A stretch of 64,000 nt of DNA from CAYJFD01 sp964369605 (GCA_964369605.1 CAYJFD010000005.1:1-64000); one strand, 5' to 3'. Counted from the first letter of the stretch, positions 9,562 through 18,221 are shown. Notes: generated by a model not told the origin, from the sequence alone. A program made the numbers and translations.

Positions 9562-9831
9562 TTACCAAGAAGCCTTTTTAACTCCTGGTATTAGACCATT
9601 ACTTGCCATTTCGCGGAACTGAATACGGCTAATTCCGAAAATACGCATATAACCTTTTGGGCGTCCTGTTAAAGAACAACGGTTATGCTGACGACAAGGT
9701 GAAGAGTTTTTAGGAAGCTTATCTAAGCCTGCCCAATCACCAGCTTCTTTAAGAGCCTTACGTTTCTCAGCGTATTTTTCAATTAATTTAGCGCGTTTTA
9801 CTTCGCGAGCTTTCATTGATTCTTTTGCCAT
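9562..9831 (-). CDS. rpsN: 30S ribosomal protein S14 (zinc-independent type)
   Basis: uS14, 89 residues, with the signature [20 protein letters not shown] and [20 protein letters not shown]. The long form without the four-cysteine zinc site identifies the C-minus class. It lies between rplE (9 bases upstream) and rpsH in the spc order. Confidence 0.97.
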   Translation of the reverse strand: MAKESMKAREVKRAKLIEKYAEKRKALKEAGDWAGLDKLPKNSSPCRQHNRCSLTGRPKGYMRIFGISRIQFREMASNGLIPGVKKASW

Positions 9832-9840
9832 ATCCTAATA

Positions 9841-10434
9841 TTATTTCTTGTTTTTAAAAGGCAATCCAAATTCACGAAGAAGAGCATAAGCCTCTTCGTC
9901 TTTCTTTGCAGTTGTTACAAAAGTGATCTCAAGACCTAATACTTTTGTAATTTTATCGATATCGATCTCAGGGAAGATAATCTGCTCTTTTATACCAAAA
10001 GTATAGTTACCTTTTCCATCAAACTTCTCGCTGATTCCGTTGAAATCTCTAATACGTGGTAAAGAAACTGCGATTAGTCTTTCTAGGAATTCATACATTT
10101 TAGTTCCACGTAAAGTTACTTTCACACCGATAGGCATTCCTTTACGAAGTTTAAAGTTTGAAATGTCTTTCTTTGAAAGAGTTACAACCGCCTTCTGACC
10201 AGTGATTAATGTAAGCTCCTGCTGTGCAGTATCAATTAACTTCTTATCAGATGTTGCGATACCCATTCCTTGGTTAATAGTAATCTTCTCTAATTTTGGA
10301 GCCTGCATAACAGACGAGTAATTAAAGTCCTTTACTAATTTTGCAACTATCTCTTCTTTGTACTTTTTTTGAAGACTTGGAACATATCCGCCCAAGCTAA
10401 CTTGTACTTCTTTATTTTCAGCTTTCTTTGCCAT
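9841..10434 (-). CDS. rplE: 50S ribosomal protein L5
   Basis: uL5, binds 5S rRNA and contacts the P-site tRNA. Key segments are [40 protein letters not shown] and [20 protein letters not shown]. The 197 residues include a short N-terminal extension relative to the roughly 180-residue E. coli protein. It overlaps the rplX stop by one base (TAATG), so the two are probably translationally coupled. Confidence 0.98.
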   Translation of the reverse strand: MAKKAENKEVQVSLGGYVPSLQKKYKEEIVAKLVKDFNYSSVMQAPKLEKITINQGMGIATSDKKLIDTAQQELTLITGQKAVVTLSKKDISNFKLRKGMPIGVKVTLRGTKMYEFLERLIAVSLPRIRDFNGISEKFDGKGNYTFGIKEQIIFPEIDIDKITKVLGLEITFVTTAKKDEEAYALLREFGLPFKNKK

Positions 10435-10757
10435 TACTTAATCTCCTCTCCAGATTTTTTAGCATAACGCACTAACTTTCCATTTTCACCTGCACGGCGA
10501 CCAATTCTTGTAGGACCACCTTTTGATGGATCTACAACTTGTAGGTTAGATATGTGAATTCCTGCTTCCTGTTTGATAATTCCACCTTGAGGGTGCTTCG
10601 CGTTTGGTTTAGTGTGCTTACTAACCATATTGATTCCTTCAACGATAGCTCGTTCTTTTTTAACGATGATCTCTAAGACTTTACCAGTCTTACCCTTATC
10701 GTTTCCAGCATTTACTGCTACTAGGTCTCCTTTCTTAATATGTAATTTCTTATTCAT
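10434..10757 (-). CDS. rplX: 50S ribosomal protein L24
   Basis: uL24, an assembly initiator of the 50S. The KOW motif [20 protein letters not shown] and [20 protein letters not shown] are diagnostic. The length of 107 residues is normal. AAGGAG lies upstream of the ATG. The stop overlaps the rplE start by one base. Confidence 0.98.
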   Translation of the reverse strand: MNKKLHIKKGDLVAVNAGNDKGKTGKVLEIIVKKERAIVEGINMVSKHTKPNAKHPQGGIIKQEAGIHISNLQVVDPSKGGPTRIGRRAGENGKLVRYAKKSGEEIK

Positions 10758-10775
10758 ACCCTTACTCCTTTATTA

Positions 10776-11141
10776 TTATAACACTTCAGGTGCTAAAGAG
10801 ACAATCTTCATATAGTTCTCACGTAACTCTCTAGCTACTGGGCCAAAGATACGTGTTCCTTTAACTTCACCTTGATTATTTAACAATACGCATGCATTGT
10901 CATCAAAACGAATATAAGAACCGTCAGCACGACGAATTTCTTTCTTAGTACGTACTATTACTGCCTTTGATACAGAACCTTTTTTAGCATCTGCATTAGG
11001 GATAGCACTTTTAACGGCAACTACTATTTTGTCACCAACTGTAGCATAACGACGACGAGTTCCACCTAGAACTCTAATACATAGAACTTCTTTAGCTCCA
11101 CTATTATCTGCTACTTGTAAACGTGATTCTTGTTGTATCAT
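10776..11141 (-). CDS. rplN: 50S ribosomal protein L14
   Basis: uL14, 121 residues, starting [20 protein letters not shown]. The conserved [20 protein letters not shown] and the C-terminal [20 protein letters not shown] are present. It lies 3 bases after rpsQ. In this cluster it is not preceded by a promoter, so it depends on transcription from upstream of rplP. Confidence 0.98.
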   Translation of the reverse strand: MIQQESRLQVADNSGAKEVLCIRVLGGTRRRYATVGDKIVVAVKSAIPNADAKKGSVSKAVIVRTKKEIRRADGSYIRFDDNACVLLNNQGEVKGTRIFGPVARELRENYMKIVSLAPEVL

Positions 11142-11144
11142 AGC

Positions 11145-11399
11145 TTATTTAACTTTTTCTACGATTTCTACTAATCTCCAGCATTTTGATTTACTCAATG
11201 GGCGAGTCTCCATAATGCGTACTGTATCTCCTTCATCACACTGATTTGTTTCATCATGTGCGACAAATTTAGTTGTTTTATTTACGAATTTTCCGTAAAT
11301 AGGGTGTTTCTCTTTTCTTCTAACAGCAACAACGATAGACTTATCCATCTTATTACTTACTACAACACCTGTTCTTTCTTTGCGTAAATTTCTTTCCAT
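11145..11399 (-). CDS. rpsQ: 30S ribosomal protein S17
   Basis: uS17, 84 residues, OB fold. Conserved features are [40 protein letters not shown] and the motif [20 protein letters not shown]. It is 5 bases downstream of rpmC and 3 bases upstream of rplN, as in the canonical S10/spc order. Confidence 0.98.
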   Translation of the reverse strand: MERNLRKERTGVVVSNKMDKSIVVAVRRKEKHPIYGKFVNKTTKFVAHDETNQCDEGDTVRIMETRPLSKSKCWRLVEIVEKVK

Positions 11400-11404
11400 A
11401 AACC

Positions 11405-11617
11405 TTATTTATTCTCGGTTCTTTCTACTTCTGTTAGCACAGCAAGCATACGAACGATGTCTTTTTTTGCTTTTCTAATCTTAGAAGTGTCTTCTAATGG
11501 AGAGATAGCATGATTGATAACCATTTGGTCTAAATTTGCTTTTTCTGTCTGAATACGCTCACGTAAATCAGCTACAGACATTTCACGAATTTCACTTATT
11601 TTCATAACTCTATCCAT
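11405..11617 (-). CDS. rpmC: 50S ribosomal protein L29
   Basis: uL29 at the polypeptide exit tunnel. It is a helical protein of 70 residues with the typical [19 protein letters not shown] at its N-terminus and the pattern [20 protein letters not shown] at its C-terminus. The chosen start (MDRVMKIS) overlaps the rplP stop by one base; a second ATG five codons in (MKISEI) is the start used by most homologues and is equally possible. Confidence 0.95.
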   Translation of the reverse strand: MDRVMKISEIREMSVADLRERIQTEKANLDQMVINHAISPLEDTSKIRKAKKDIVRMLAVLTEVERTENK

Positions 11618-12042
11618 TAAACTTGTTCAACATAATCTCTACGTACGATAAACTTAGTAGTCACAGGTAATTTCTGTGCTCCCAAACGAAGTGCTTCTTT
11701 AGCGATCTCCATTGGTACTCCTTCTGCTTCGAATATTATACGACCTGGCGTAACAGGAGCAACGAATCCCTCAGGACTACCTTTTCCTTTACCCATACGT
11801 ACCTCAGCAGGCTTCTTAGTGAATGGTTTGTCAGGGAAAACGCGAATCCATATTTTTCCTTCACGCTTCATATAGCGAACTATAGCCTGACGAGCAGCTT
11901 CTAATTGTTGACCTGTTAACCAACAAGCCTCTAGGGTCTTGATTCCGAAAGAACCAAATGAAAGTTGATTTCCTCTATAGGACTTTCCTTTCATGCGACC
12001 TTTTTGCTGCCTTCTAAACTTTGTTTTCTTTGGTTGTAACAT
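11617..12042 (-). CDS. rplP: 50S ribosomal protein L16
   Basis: uL16, 141 residues, starting [19 protein letters not shown]. Other conserved parts are [40 protein letters not shown] and [20 protein letters not shown]. It is the first gene of this cluster. Normally rpsC, rplV, rpsS, rplB and others precede it, but here an oppositely oriented gene lies upstream and a dedicated promoter is present (12130-12159). Confidence 0.98.
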   Translation of the reverse strand: MLQPKKTKFRRQQKGRMKGKSYRGNQLSFGSFGIKTLEACWLTGQQLEAARQAIVRYMKREGKIWIRVFPDKPFTKKPAEVRMGKGKGSPEGFVAPVTPGRIIFEAEGVPMEIAKEALRLGAQKLPVTTKFIVRRDYVEQV

Positions 12043-12090
12043 TGTTTTATACAGTTTTTTTTAACTTAATTTCTTTTAATCTCCTCATTT

Positions 12091-12116
12091 TCAAACTAGT
12101 AGATGCCCACTAGTAT
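12091..12116 (-). promoter_or_regulatory. Inverted repeat in the rplP operon leader
   Basis: Two copies of ACTAGT separated by 8 bases (around 12096-12115) can form a 6-bp hairpin in the roughly 80-base leader between the promoter and rplP. A ribosomal-protein feedback site is possible but unproven. Confidence 0.3.
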
Positions 12117-12129
12117 TAATTTGGGTCTG

Positions 12130-12159
12130 CAAAGATATGAATTTTTTCTTATTTACAAA
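12130..12159 (-). promoter_or_regulatory. Promoter of the rplP-rplQ ribosomal cluster
   Basis: On the minus strand a TTTG (-33) at 12156-12159 is followed by 18 bases and a perfect TATCTTTG (-7) at 12130-12137. The predicted start site lies near 12125, giving a leader of about 80 bases. Confidence 0.75.
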
Positions 12160-12261
12160 TATTTTTTAACTTTTTTTTACAATTTTGGTCTGACATTTTT
12201 TACAGCTAATTACAGCATTTTCAGTTGATTATATTACACTAGTATTTTTTAAAAATCATAT

Positions 12262-12292
12262 TTTGGTCAGCGAAATTTTTTTTTTATCTTCG
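12262..12292 (+). promoter_or_regulatory. Promoter of the DUF4294 gene, predicted leaderless
   Basis: TTTG at 12262-12265, 19 bases, then TATCTTCG (one mismatch to TAnnTTTG) at 12285-12292. The GTG start codon follows after exactly 4 bases, so the transcript should begin at or next to the start codon. Confidence 0.65.
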
Positions 12293-12296
12293 CAGC

Positions 12297-12971
12297 GTGA
12301 AACGAAAATTAGTAGCTATATTAACCCTAATGTTATGCAGTTTTATCACGTTTGGGCAGAACGATGATAATTCCAACATCATGCGATACGACATCATAAA
12401 TGGGGATACCGTATATACGGACCATATCGATGCCTCCCAAATTATTAAATATGCACCTCGTAAAAAAGGAAAACAATGGAGGAAATACTATAGATTGGTG
12501 CACAATTTCTCAAAAGCCTATCCTTACGCGCTGGTAGCAAAAGAGAAGATTAATGACGCAAATGCCTTTATTAAAGCTAAGGACCTAAAAGGCAACGATA
12601 GAGAGAAATTTATTAAGAATTTTGAAAAAGATTTATTCTATACTTTTGAAGCTCCTCTTAGAAAGCTGACTTTCACGCAAGGAAGAATATTACTCAGGTT
12701 AATTGAAAGAGAGATAGGTGAAAATTCTTATGAAATTATTCAGGGCTACAAAGGCAGAGTTGCTGCTGGCTTTTGGCAAGGTGTAGCCAGAGTCTTTGGT
12801 TCTGACCTAAAGAGGCCATACGATAGAGAAGGAAACGATAAAAACCTCGAGGAGTTAGTCTTAATTTACCAAAAAGGAGAATTTGATAGGTTATATTATA
12901 GTATATTTAGGAATCTACCACCTAAACCCGTAGTCAGTCCTCTAAATGGCTACCGTCAAAAGCCGGTTTAA
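12297..12971 (+). CDS. DUF4294 family exported protein
   Basis: A 224-residue protein with an N-terminal signal peptide (MKRKLVAILTLMLCSFITFG, GTG start), so probably periplasmic. The body matches the Bacteroidota DUF4294 family as I recognise it: GDTVYTDHIDASQIIKYAPR near the N-terminus, then HNFSKAYPYALVAKEKINDA and RLIEREIGENSYEIIQGYKG RVAAGFWQGVARVFGSDLK. No catalytic motif is evident and the family has no assigned function. The GTG start is supported by the signal peptide and by the promoter box 4 bases ahead. Its last 38 bases overlap the 3' end of the convergent lpxH gene. Confidence 0.85.
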   Translation: MKRKLVAILTLMLCSFITFGQNDDNSNIMRYDIINGDTVYTDHIDASQIIKYAPRKKGKQWRKYYRLVHNFSKAYPYALVAKEKINDANAFIKAKDLKGNDREKFIKNFEKDLFYTFEAPLRKLTFTQGRILLRLIEREIGENSYEIIQGYKGRVAAGFWQGVARVFGSDLKRPYDREGNDKNLEELVLIYQKGEFDRLYYSIFRNLPPKPVVSPLNGYRQKPV

Positions 12972-13746
12972 CGCATACTTTCATAGCGTCTCCGTCATAG
13001 CAGATATAGGCAAATTCGTTTTTTACCCAGTCGTCTAATAAGTATATATCTGTGTCTTCGCCTATAGTTGCACTTACATTAAAATGATAATGACCAAATA
13101 TAAAATAGTCTATATTTGCCTTGTACTTATACTTATACTGCTCTAGAAAATTTTCGGAGTACTTATATATAGGTAGTTTCTTTAATATTTGCACTGAATC
13201 TAGATCATCTGTAAACACACTGCTCTTTTTGTAATTTTTCTTTCTACTATTCGACCACGCATTGCCAAAACCCAAGGCCCACCTAGGATGTAAAGCACTA
13301 AAAGCCTTCTGTATAGTAGGGCTGTGAAAAATCCACCTCAATACTCTGAATCCCGGTGTAGTATACCCCAAACCATCGCCATGTCCTAGGCAAAATGTTT
13401 TCCCTTCGATTTCAATTATATGTGGTTGGTCCAACACCTTTACACCAAGCTCCTTCTCGAAATAGTTAAACACCCATATATCGTGGTTCCCTTTTAAGAA
13501 ATATACGTCTACACCTCTATCTACCAAGGAGGCTAGCTGTCCTAAAACTCGCGTAAATCCACGAGGGACAACATACTTATATTCGTACCAAAAATCAAAT
13601 ATATCACCTAGCAAGTAAAGGGCTTTGGTATTCTTTGGGAGAGATGATAAGAATATTGAAAAACTTTTTTCCCTTGCTGCGGGATCATCATGTTTTACAC
13701 CTAGGTGTACATCTGACAAAAAATAATATAATTTTTTATTATCCAT
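12934..13746 (-). CDS. lpxH: UDP-2,3-diacylglucosamine diphosphatase
   Basis: Calcineurin-like metallophosphatase of lipid A synthesis; it cleaves UDP-2,3-diacylglucosamine to lipid X and UMP at the inner membrane. The metal-binding motifs are in order: LSDVHLG (residues about 9-15), LLGDIFDFWYE (about 45-55), LKGNHDIW (about 84-91), LGHGDG (about 119-124) and FGHYHF near residue 217. The 270 residues suit the Bacteroidota type. It shares one base with the end of uppP (TAATG), so coupling is likely. A role in a general phosphoesterase family cannot be excluded, but DVHLG plus DFWYE favours LpxH. Confidence 0.88.
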   Translation of the reverse strand: MDNKKLYYFLSDVHLGVKHDDPAAREKSFSIFLSSLPKNTKALYLLGDIFDFWYEYKYVVPRGFTRVLGQLASLVDRGVDVYFLKGNHDIWVFNYFEKELGVKVLDQPHIIEIEGKTFCLGHGDGLGYTTPGFRVLRWIFHSPTIQKAFSALHPRWALGFGNAWSNSRKKNYKKSSVFTDDLDSVQILKKLPIYKYSENFLEQYKYKYKANIDYFIFGHYHFNVSATIGEDTDIYLLDDWVKNEFAYICYDGDAMKVCVKPAFDGSHLED

Positions 13747-14552
13747 TATATTAGAGATATTAGGATCGACACTAGACCAATAAGTATACAGTAGATAGCG
13801 AAATAATAAAGCTTCGTATTTTTAACTAGATTTATCATCCACTTACATGCAAAATAACCTGAAATAAATGCGGCGAACATTCCTGACAAGATTACTGTTG
13901 GTCTCAATCCTGATGCCTCTACCGAAAACTCTCCTGAAATTACATCTAGGAAAGACTGTCCTAAAATTGGAATTATTACCATCAAGAAGGAGAATTGTGC
14001 TATTTTTTCTTTCTTCACGCCAAGCAGTAGACCTGTGGCTATCGTAGATCCTGATCTCGAAACGCCTGGAAGTACTGCTATTGCTTGAGCAATACCTATT
14101 ATAAACGCTTCCTTATATCCTATTTCTTTTGCTTTCTTTTTTAATTCCTGCTGCTTCACAGTTAACCTTTCACTCACATATAATAGTATAGCGGTTATAC
14201 ATAGCATACAACCCACCACGAGCAAACCAGATCCAAATATTGCCTCTACGTAATCTTTGAAGAAAACTCCTACAATGAACACTGGGAACATGGATACCAT
14301 TATATATAACATATATTTAATGTCTTCATTTTGACCTTTAAATATACCTAACAGTAATTTAAATATTTCTTTTCTTAGCGCTACAAGCGTACTACAGACT
14401 GTCGCTGCGTGCACTGCGACCTCAAATACTAGATGCCTAGATTCTACTCCGAGCAACTCCTTTCCCAAAGTAAGATGCCCACTACTACTCACTGGTAGAA
14501 ACTCCGTTAAGCCTTGTATCAAACCAAGAAGTATCGCCTCTAGTTCGTTCAT
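13746..14552 (-). CDS. uppP: Undecaprenyl-diphosphatase
   Basis: Inner-membrane enzyme (BacA family) that dephosphorylates undecaprenyl pyrophosphate to recycle the lipid carrier of cell-wall synthesis. Both catalytic motifs are visible: [17 protein letters not shown] near the N-terminus and [17 protein letters not shown] in the middle. About seven to eight hydrophobic segments are present. The length of 268 residues is normal. It directly abuts the DUF3098 gene and overlaps lpxH. The order ftsX-DUF3098-uppP is a familiar Bacteroidota arrangement; the usual truB and queA do not follow here. Confidence 0.95.
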   Translation of the reverse strand: MNELEAILLGLIQGLTEFLPVSSSGHLTLGKELLGVESRHLVFEVAVHAATVCSTLVALRKEIFKLLLGIFKGQNEDIKYMLYIMVSMFPVFIVGVFFKDYVEAIFGSGLLVVGCMLCITAILLYVSERLTVKQQELKKKAKEIGYKEAFIIGIAQAIAVLPGVSRSGSTIATGLLLGVKKEKIAQFSFLMVIIPILGQSFLDVISGEFSVEASGLRPTVILSGMFAAFISGYFACKWMINLVKNTKLYYFAIYCILIGLVSILISLI

Positions 14553-14777
14553 TTACTTATTTTTTGGACGCTTAAGTATAAATATTATCTGAACTATAAA
14601 CCCTCCTATTATTAGAAGAGGTGCTATAATTATTCTTTGAGCATTAAACATCTTGTAATTGAATACGTTAGGATCATCTGACCCTCCTCCTACCATCAAA
14701 GCATAACCAAGTACGACTATTAGAAAGCCTACTATGATGTATAAGAAATTCTTTTTAGATACTGCAAATTCTTTCAT
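14553..14777 (-). CDS. DUF3098 small membrane protein
   Basis: A 74-residue protein with two hydrophobic segments (about residues 10-30 and 50-68) separated by a short loop containing GGGSDDPNVFNYKMFNAQRI. It matches the DUF3098 family known from Bacteroidota, always next to ftsX and uppP as here. It starts 1 base after the ftsX stop and ends directly at uppP. The function is unknown; a link to the division or envelope machinery is inferred only from the conserved neighbourhood. Confidence 0.85.
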   Translation of the reverse strand: MKEFAVSKKNFLYIIVGFLIVVLGYALMVGGGSDDPNVFNYKMFNAQRIIIAPLLIIGGFIVQIIFILKRPKNK

Positions 14778-14778
14778 T

Positions 14779-15657
14779 TTAATATAATTCGTCTTTTTTT
14801 AATGTTATCATTTTACGTACAACAAAGAGTGTACTGACAATACATATTGTTATTCCTATTAATATTACGCCTATTATAACATAAAACAGCATTAAATCAT
14901 CTATCATCATAAATAACTGATGAAACTCCTCTCTGATTAGGTAAACAACTGCTAATAAGGCAGTAACCGCTAAAAGGCTAGAAATAAAACCTTGAAAAAA
15001 TGCATTTCCTATGAAAGGTTTAACTATAAAGTATTTTGTTGCACCCACTAGCCTCATCGTTCTAATAATAAAACGTTTTGAGTAAACATTCAATCTTACT
15101 GTGTTATTTATCAAAACAAAGGAAATAATTAATAATACTCCTATCAGTATAGTGAAGGCCAATGCGAATTTTTCAATGTTAGCATTTAACACATCCACAA
15201 GTGACTTTTGGTAAACAACTTCGCTCACTTGCGAATATTGCATTATTTCTTGCACTATCATCTCTAGGCTATCAACTGCCATATATTCTGCAGTAATATA
15301 CAAATCTAGCGAAATCGGAATAGGTGTAGCCTCGAAAACATCTAGAAAGCCCTCACCTAGAAGCTCCTCCATCTCCATCTCTCCCCTTTCCTTTGAAATA
15401 TAATCTATCGATTTCACATATCTTGTACTCTCAAGGTCTCTTACCAGTTCAAGCGCCTCTGCCTCTTGAACTTCTAGATTTAACATCGTACTTACGACAA
15501 TGTTCTCTTTAAAGTAATTCGAGACAAATCGGGCATTTGCTCCTAAAAAACCCGCCATTCCTACCAAAAATAGAACAAGACTAATACTAATTACAGATGA
15601 TAGGTAAGATCTTATAATCTGTCCGTATAATAGATTAGAAATTTCTTTTTTCTTCAT
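14779..15657 (-). CDS. ftsX: Cell division permease-like protein FtsX
   Basis: Membrane partner of FtsE that controls peptidoglycan hydrolases at the septum. It has the FtsX topology: a first transmembrane segment at about 18-40, a periplasmic domain (ESTRYVKSIDYISKERGE region), then three segments at about 165-185, 215-240 and 257-280, with the conserved VRLNVYSKRFIIRTMRLVGA cytoplasmic loop. The length of 292 residues is typical. ftsE is not adjacent, which is usual for Bacteroidota. A TATCTTTG box at 15679-15686 lies 22 bases upstream. Confidence 0.93.
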   Translation of the reverse strand: MKKKEISNLLYGQIIRSYLSSVISISLVLFLVGMAGFLGANARFVSNYFKENIVVSTMLNLEVQEAEALELVRDLESTRYVKSIDYISKERGEMEMEELLGEGFLDVFEATPIPISLDLYITAEYMAVDSLEMIVQEIMQYSQVSEVVYQKSLVDVLNANIEKFALAFTILIGVLLIISFVLINNTVRLNVYSKRFIIRTMRLVGATKYFIVKPFIGNAFFQGFISSLLAVTALLAVVYLIREEFHQLFMMIDDLMLFYVIIGVILIGITICIVSTLFVVRKMITLKKDELY

Positions 15658-15678
15658 TTTTTTTCAAGATATAATTTC

Positions 15679-15686
15679 CAAAGATA
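15679..15686 (-). promoter_or_regulatory. -7 promoter box for the ftsX-DUF3098-uppP-lpxH operon
   Basis: A perfect TATCTTTG on the minus strand 21 bases before the ftsX ATG. No TTTG is found at the expected -33 position, so this is a partial match. Confidence 0.45.
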
Positions 15687-15716
15687 ATTAAAACTAATTA
15701 TCTAAAAAATTTTTCA

Positions 15717-15724
15717 TACCTTTG
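15717..15724 (+). promoter_or_regulatory. -7 promoter box for the GT5-like gene
   Basis: TACCTTTG, 25 bases before the ATG at 15750. No TTTG is seen at -33. Confidence 0.4.
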
Positions 15725-15749
15725 TGATATTAAAATACAAGATAATAAG

Positions 15750-16583
15750 ATGAAAGATCAAAGAAGGATCCTATTCGCAAACTCTGAAATACTTCCGTTC
15801 CTACCAGAAACTAAGATCTCTACCGTTGGTCGTTATCTTCCACAAGGCATTCAAGAAAGTGGAAAAGAGATTCGTACATTTATGCCACGTTATGGCAATA
15901 TCAATGAACGTAGAAATCAGCTTCATGAGGTCATCCGACTCTCTGGAATGAACATAGTTATTAATGAGCTAGACCGCCCATTAATTATCAAAGTATCTTC
16001 TATCCCAGCGGCTAGGAAGCAGGTATATTTTATTGATAACGATGACTACTTCCACAGGAAATTTATTTATCACGATGCTGACGGCAACGAATTTCCTGAT
16101 AATGACGAGAGAGCCATGTTCTACGCCAGAGGGATACTTGAAACCGTAAAGAAGCTAAGATGGGCCCCAGACATGATACACTGCCAAGGTTGGATTTCAA
16201 ACGTACTTCCTCTATATTTAAAAAAGACTTACCATAATGACCCTATATTCTCTAATAGTAAGGTGATATTGTCTATTTATGACGAGGAATTAGATATGAC
16301 TTTTGACGAGGCATTCAAAAAGAAAATTCTAATTAATGGCGTAAAAAACAAAGATGTAGAACAGCTAGCTGAATCTAATGGTGTAGGTCTTGCAAAGCTT
16401 GCCATCAAATTTGCAGATGGCGTAATTTTCGGATCTCCTAATACAAGAGATGAGATAAGACAGTATATACAAGAGTTAAATATTCCAATTCTTGAATACA
16501 CACCTATCGACCATCCAGATAATACTTACATTAACTCCTATAACGAATTCTACGATAGAATATTAAACGACAATGAAGTATAG
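15750..16583 (+). CDS. Short glycogen/starch synthase-like protein (GT5 N-terminal domain only)
   Basis: A 277-residue cytoplasmic protein resembling only the N-terminal half of GlgA-type glycogen synthases: RILFANSEILPFLPETKIST near the start, VGRYLPQG, IRTFMPRYGNINERRNQLHE, and APDMIHCQGWISNVLPLYLK. The C-terminal GT1-type nucleotide-sugar domain of true glycogen synthases (about 480 residues) is absent. The ADP-glucose-binding KxGGL motif near the N-terminus is not seen (KISTVGRYL instead). Such short proteins are widespread in Bacteroidota and always annotated as synthases, but catalytic activity is doubtful. It overlaps the next gene by 11 bases. Confidence 0.8.
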   Translation: MKDQRRILFANSEILPFLPETKISTVGRYLPQGIQESGKEIRTFMPRYGNINERRNQLHEVIRLSGMNIVINELDRPLIIKVSSIPAARKQVYFIDNDDYFHRKFIYHDADGNEFPDNDERAMFYARGILETVKKLRWAPDMIHCQGWISNVLPLYLKKTYHNDPIFSNSKVILSIYDEELDMTFDEAFKKKILINGVKNKDVEQLAESNGVGLAKLAIKFADGVIFGSPNTRDEIRQYIQELNIPILEYTPIDHPDNTYINSYNEFYDRILNDNEV

Positions 16584-17934
16584 TTGCACCATTTTATGTT
16601 TTATCTTCGGGATACTCGTATCATCCTGCGTTGTAAATGATAGAATTCTAGGGGAGGATTTTGTCCCTGAAGAATATATAATTAAGATAGATACAGCAGA
16701 GTTTTCTCTTGAAGTCACAAGTAAAAAAGTAGATAGCATACAAGGTTTCTCAACATCACACATGCTAATAGGAAGTATAAGCGATGATGTTTTCGGCACC
16801 TCGAAGTCATCATCAGTTTCGTACGTAACCCCGACCTCTAGTTCTCTTGACTTTGGAGATGATCCTGAATTTGTAGACGCCTATGTTAACCTTATCATTG
16901 ATTCAACATATTCTAATGTTGTTGGACACGATGGTATAGCTCAGAACATCCATATATACAAGTTGAATAAGGTTATTGACACTACTACTATTTTTAACAC
17001 CTCATTCTCTATGTCCGATGTAGATCCTGAACCTATCAGTATCGGGTCACCTGTGTATTTCGGAACAGATTCTCTTAAAATCCGTCTATCTCAGAAATAT
17101 GCAGAGGAACTATTATCTGTAACATCTGAGGAGTCTGAGGATTTTGACCTTTTTACACAAAAAATCAAAGGTATATATATTACTTGTGGAGATGACAATA
17201 TTTACCCTTCAGGTGGAAGGTTAAACTATATTCCCCTTTCTACATCAAGAATCTATGTAAAATATAAATACACTAATGCAGAGGAAAATATTATTAAGCA
17301 GGATTCTGCTAAATCATTTTTCTTAGGAGCAGTCAACTCAGTAAATATTTACGAAACAGAATCTGGAGATATGCTTGCAGAAGATGAGCTTACGGAGAAT
17401 ATTTACCTCGAAGGACTCTCAGGAGTAAAACCATTCATAAATGGAGAGTATATAAGTAAGCTATTAAACGAGTGGGTAGAGCAGAGCGGATACCCTAAAG
17501 GCTCCGTTGTAATTTCTAGAGCATCCATTTCTTTACCTTACGAGATGCCTAGCGACTTCTCCATAGTTGATAGAGAATACCCGTGGGCTATTTATCCTTG
17601 TGTAAAGGATTTACTCTACGATGAACTTGACTACTTTAAATTACCTTCTGAGATTTATGGTAGTTATCACACGGGGGATATTAATCGTTCGCATCAAGAC
17701 TACTTAATGGATGTCACTTCTTATATACAAGACCAGATAAAGTCATATCATGAAGATGATAGTTATAAAGAAAAGGATCTGTGGTTCATACCCGTATATA
17801 AATGGTACGACTCCTCAGTTCAGAGTTATGAATTTGAGATTAAAACCGATTCAGGCACGCGAGCAACACTGAACGGCAGTTTAGCGGACAGAAAACCTAC
17901 ACTCAAATTAGTCTACTCAGTACTAAGCATTTAA
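16573..17934 (+). CDS. DUF4270 family lipoprotein
   Basis: A 453-residue lipoprotein; the signal MKYSCTILCFIFGILVSSC ends at Cys19. The body has the DUF4270 layout: KIDTAEFSLEVTSKKVDSIQ, FSTSHMLIGSISDDVFG, a long beta-rich region, and a C-terminal DRKPTLKLVYSVLS. The family is Bacteroidota-specific and its function is not known. It is translated from within the end of the GT5-like gene, the same pairing seen in related genomes. The panC and panD genes that often follow in Bacteroides are not here; a bidirectional terminator follows instead. Confidence 0.85.
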   Translation: MKYSCTILCFIFGILVSSCVVNDRILGEDFVPEEYIIKIDTAEFSLEVTSKKVDSIQGFSTSHMLIGSISDDVFGTSKSSSVSYVTPTSSSLDFGDDPEFVDAYVNLIIDSTYSNVVGHDGIAQNIHIYKLNKVIDTTTIFNTSFSMSDVDPEPISIGSPVYFGTDSLKIRLSQKYAEELLSVTSEESEDFDLFTQKIKGIYITCGDDNIYPSGGRLNYIPLSTSRIYVKYKYTNAEENIIKQDSAKSFFLGAVNSVNIYETESGDMLAEDELTENIYLEGLSGVKPFINGEYISKLLNEWVEQSGYPKGSVVISRASISLPYEMPSDFSIVDREYPWAIYPCVKDLLYDELDYFKLPSEIYGSYHTGDINRSHQDYLMDVTSYIQDQIKSYHEDDSYKEKDLWFIPVYKWYDSSVQSYEFEIKTDSGTRATLNGSLADRKPTLKLVYSVLSI

Positions 17935-17940
17935 GCATAA

Positions 17941-17970
17941 AAAAAGCTACCATTTTTGGTAGCTTTTTTT
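17941..17970. terminator. Bidirectional terminator between the DUF4270 gene and acpP
   Basis: AAAAAGCTACCA-TTTT-TGGTAGCTTTTTTT. The A-run and T-run on both sides allow it to end both convergent transcripts. Confidence 0.88.
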
Positions 17971-17984
17971 ATTCAAGTTAATTA

Positions 17985-18221
17985 TTACTTGATGTTAGCC
18001 TCGATGTACTCAATAGCTGAACCTACTGTTCCGATTTTCTCAGTAGCGTCATCTGAAATAGTGATATCAAATGCTTTCTCAAATTCCATAATTAATTCAA
18101 CTGTGTCTAGTGAATCAGCACCTAAATCATTTGTAAAACTAGCGTTTGGAGTTACTTCGCTCTCATCTACGCCTAATTTGTCTACAATAATTTCTTTAAC
18201 TTTTGCTGCAATATCTGCCAT
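17985..18221 (-). CDS. acpP: Acyl carrier protein
   Basis: Carries fatty-acid intermediates on 4'-phosphopantetheine. The attachment motif [10 protein letters not shown] is present with Ser37. The length of 78 residues and the four-helix acidic composition are typical. In most Bacteroidota acpP is followed by fabF and rnc; here the gene stands alone and ends at a terminator. It is divergent from purN, a neighbour also seen in Bacteroides. Confidence 0.97.
   Translation of the reverse strand: MADIAAKVKEIIVDKLGVDESEVTPNASFTNDLGADSLDTVELIMEFEKAFDITISDDATEKIGTVGSAIEYIEANIK

Noticed and set aside
12934..12971. Possible frameshift or misassembly at the overlap of DUF4294 and lpxH
   Set aside because: Both frames are intact to their stops and the overlap is a simple convergent 38 bases.
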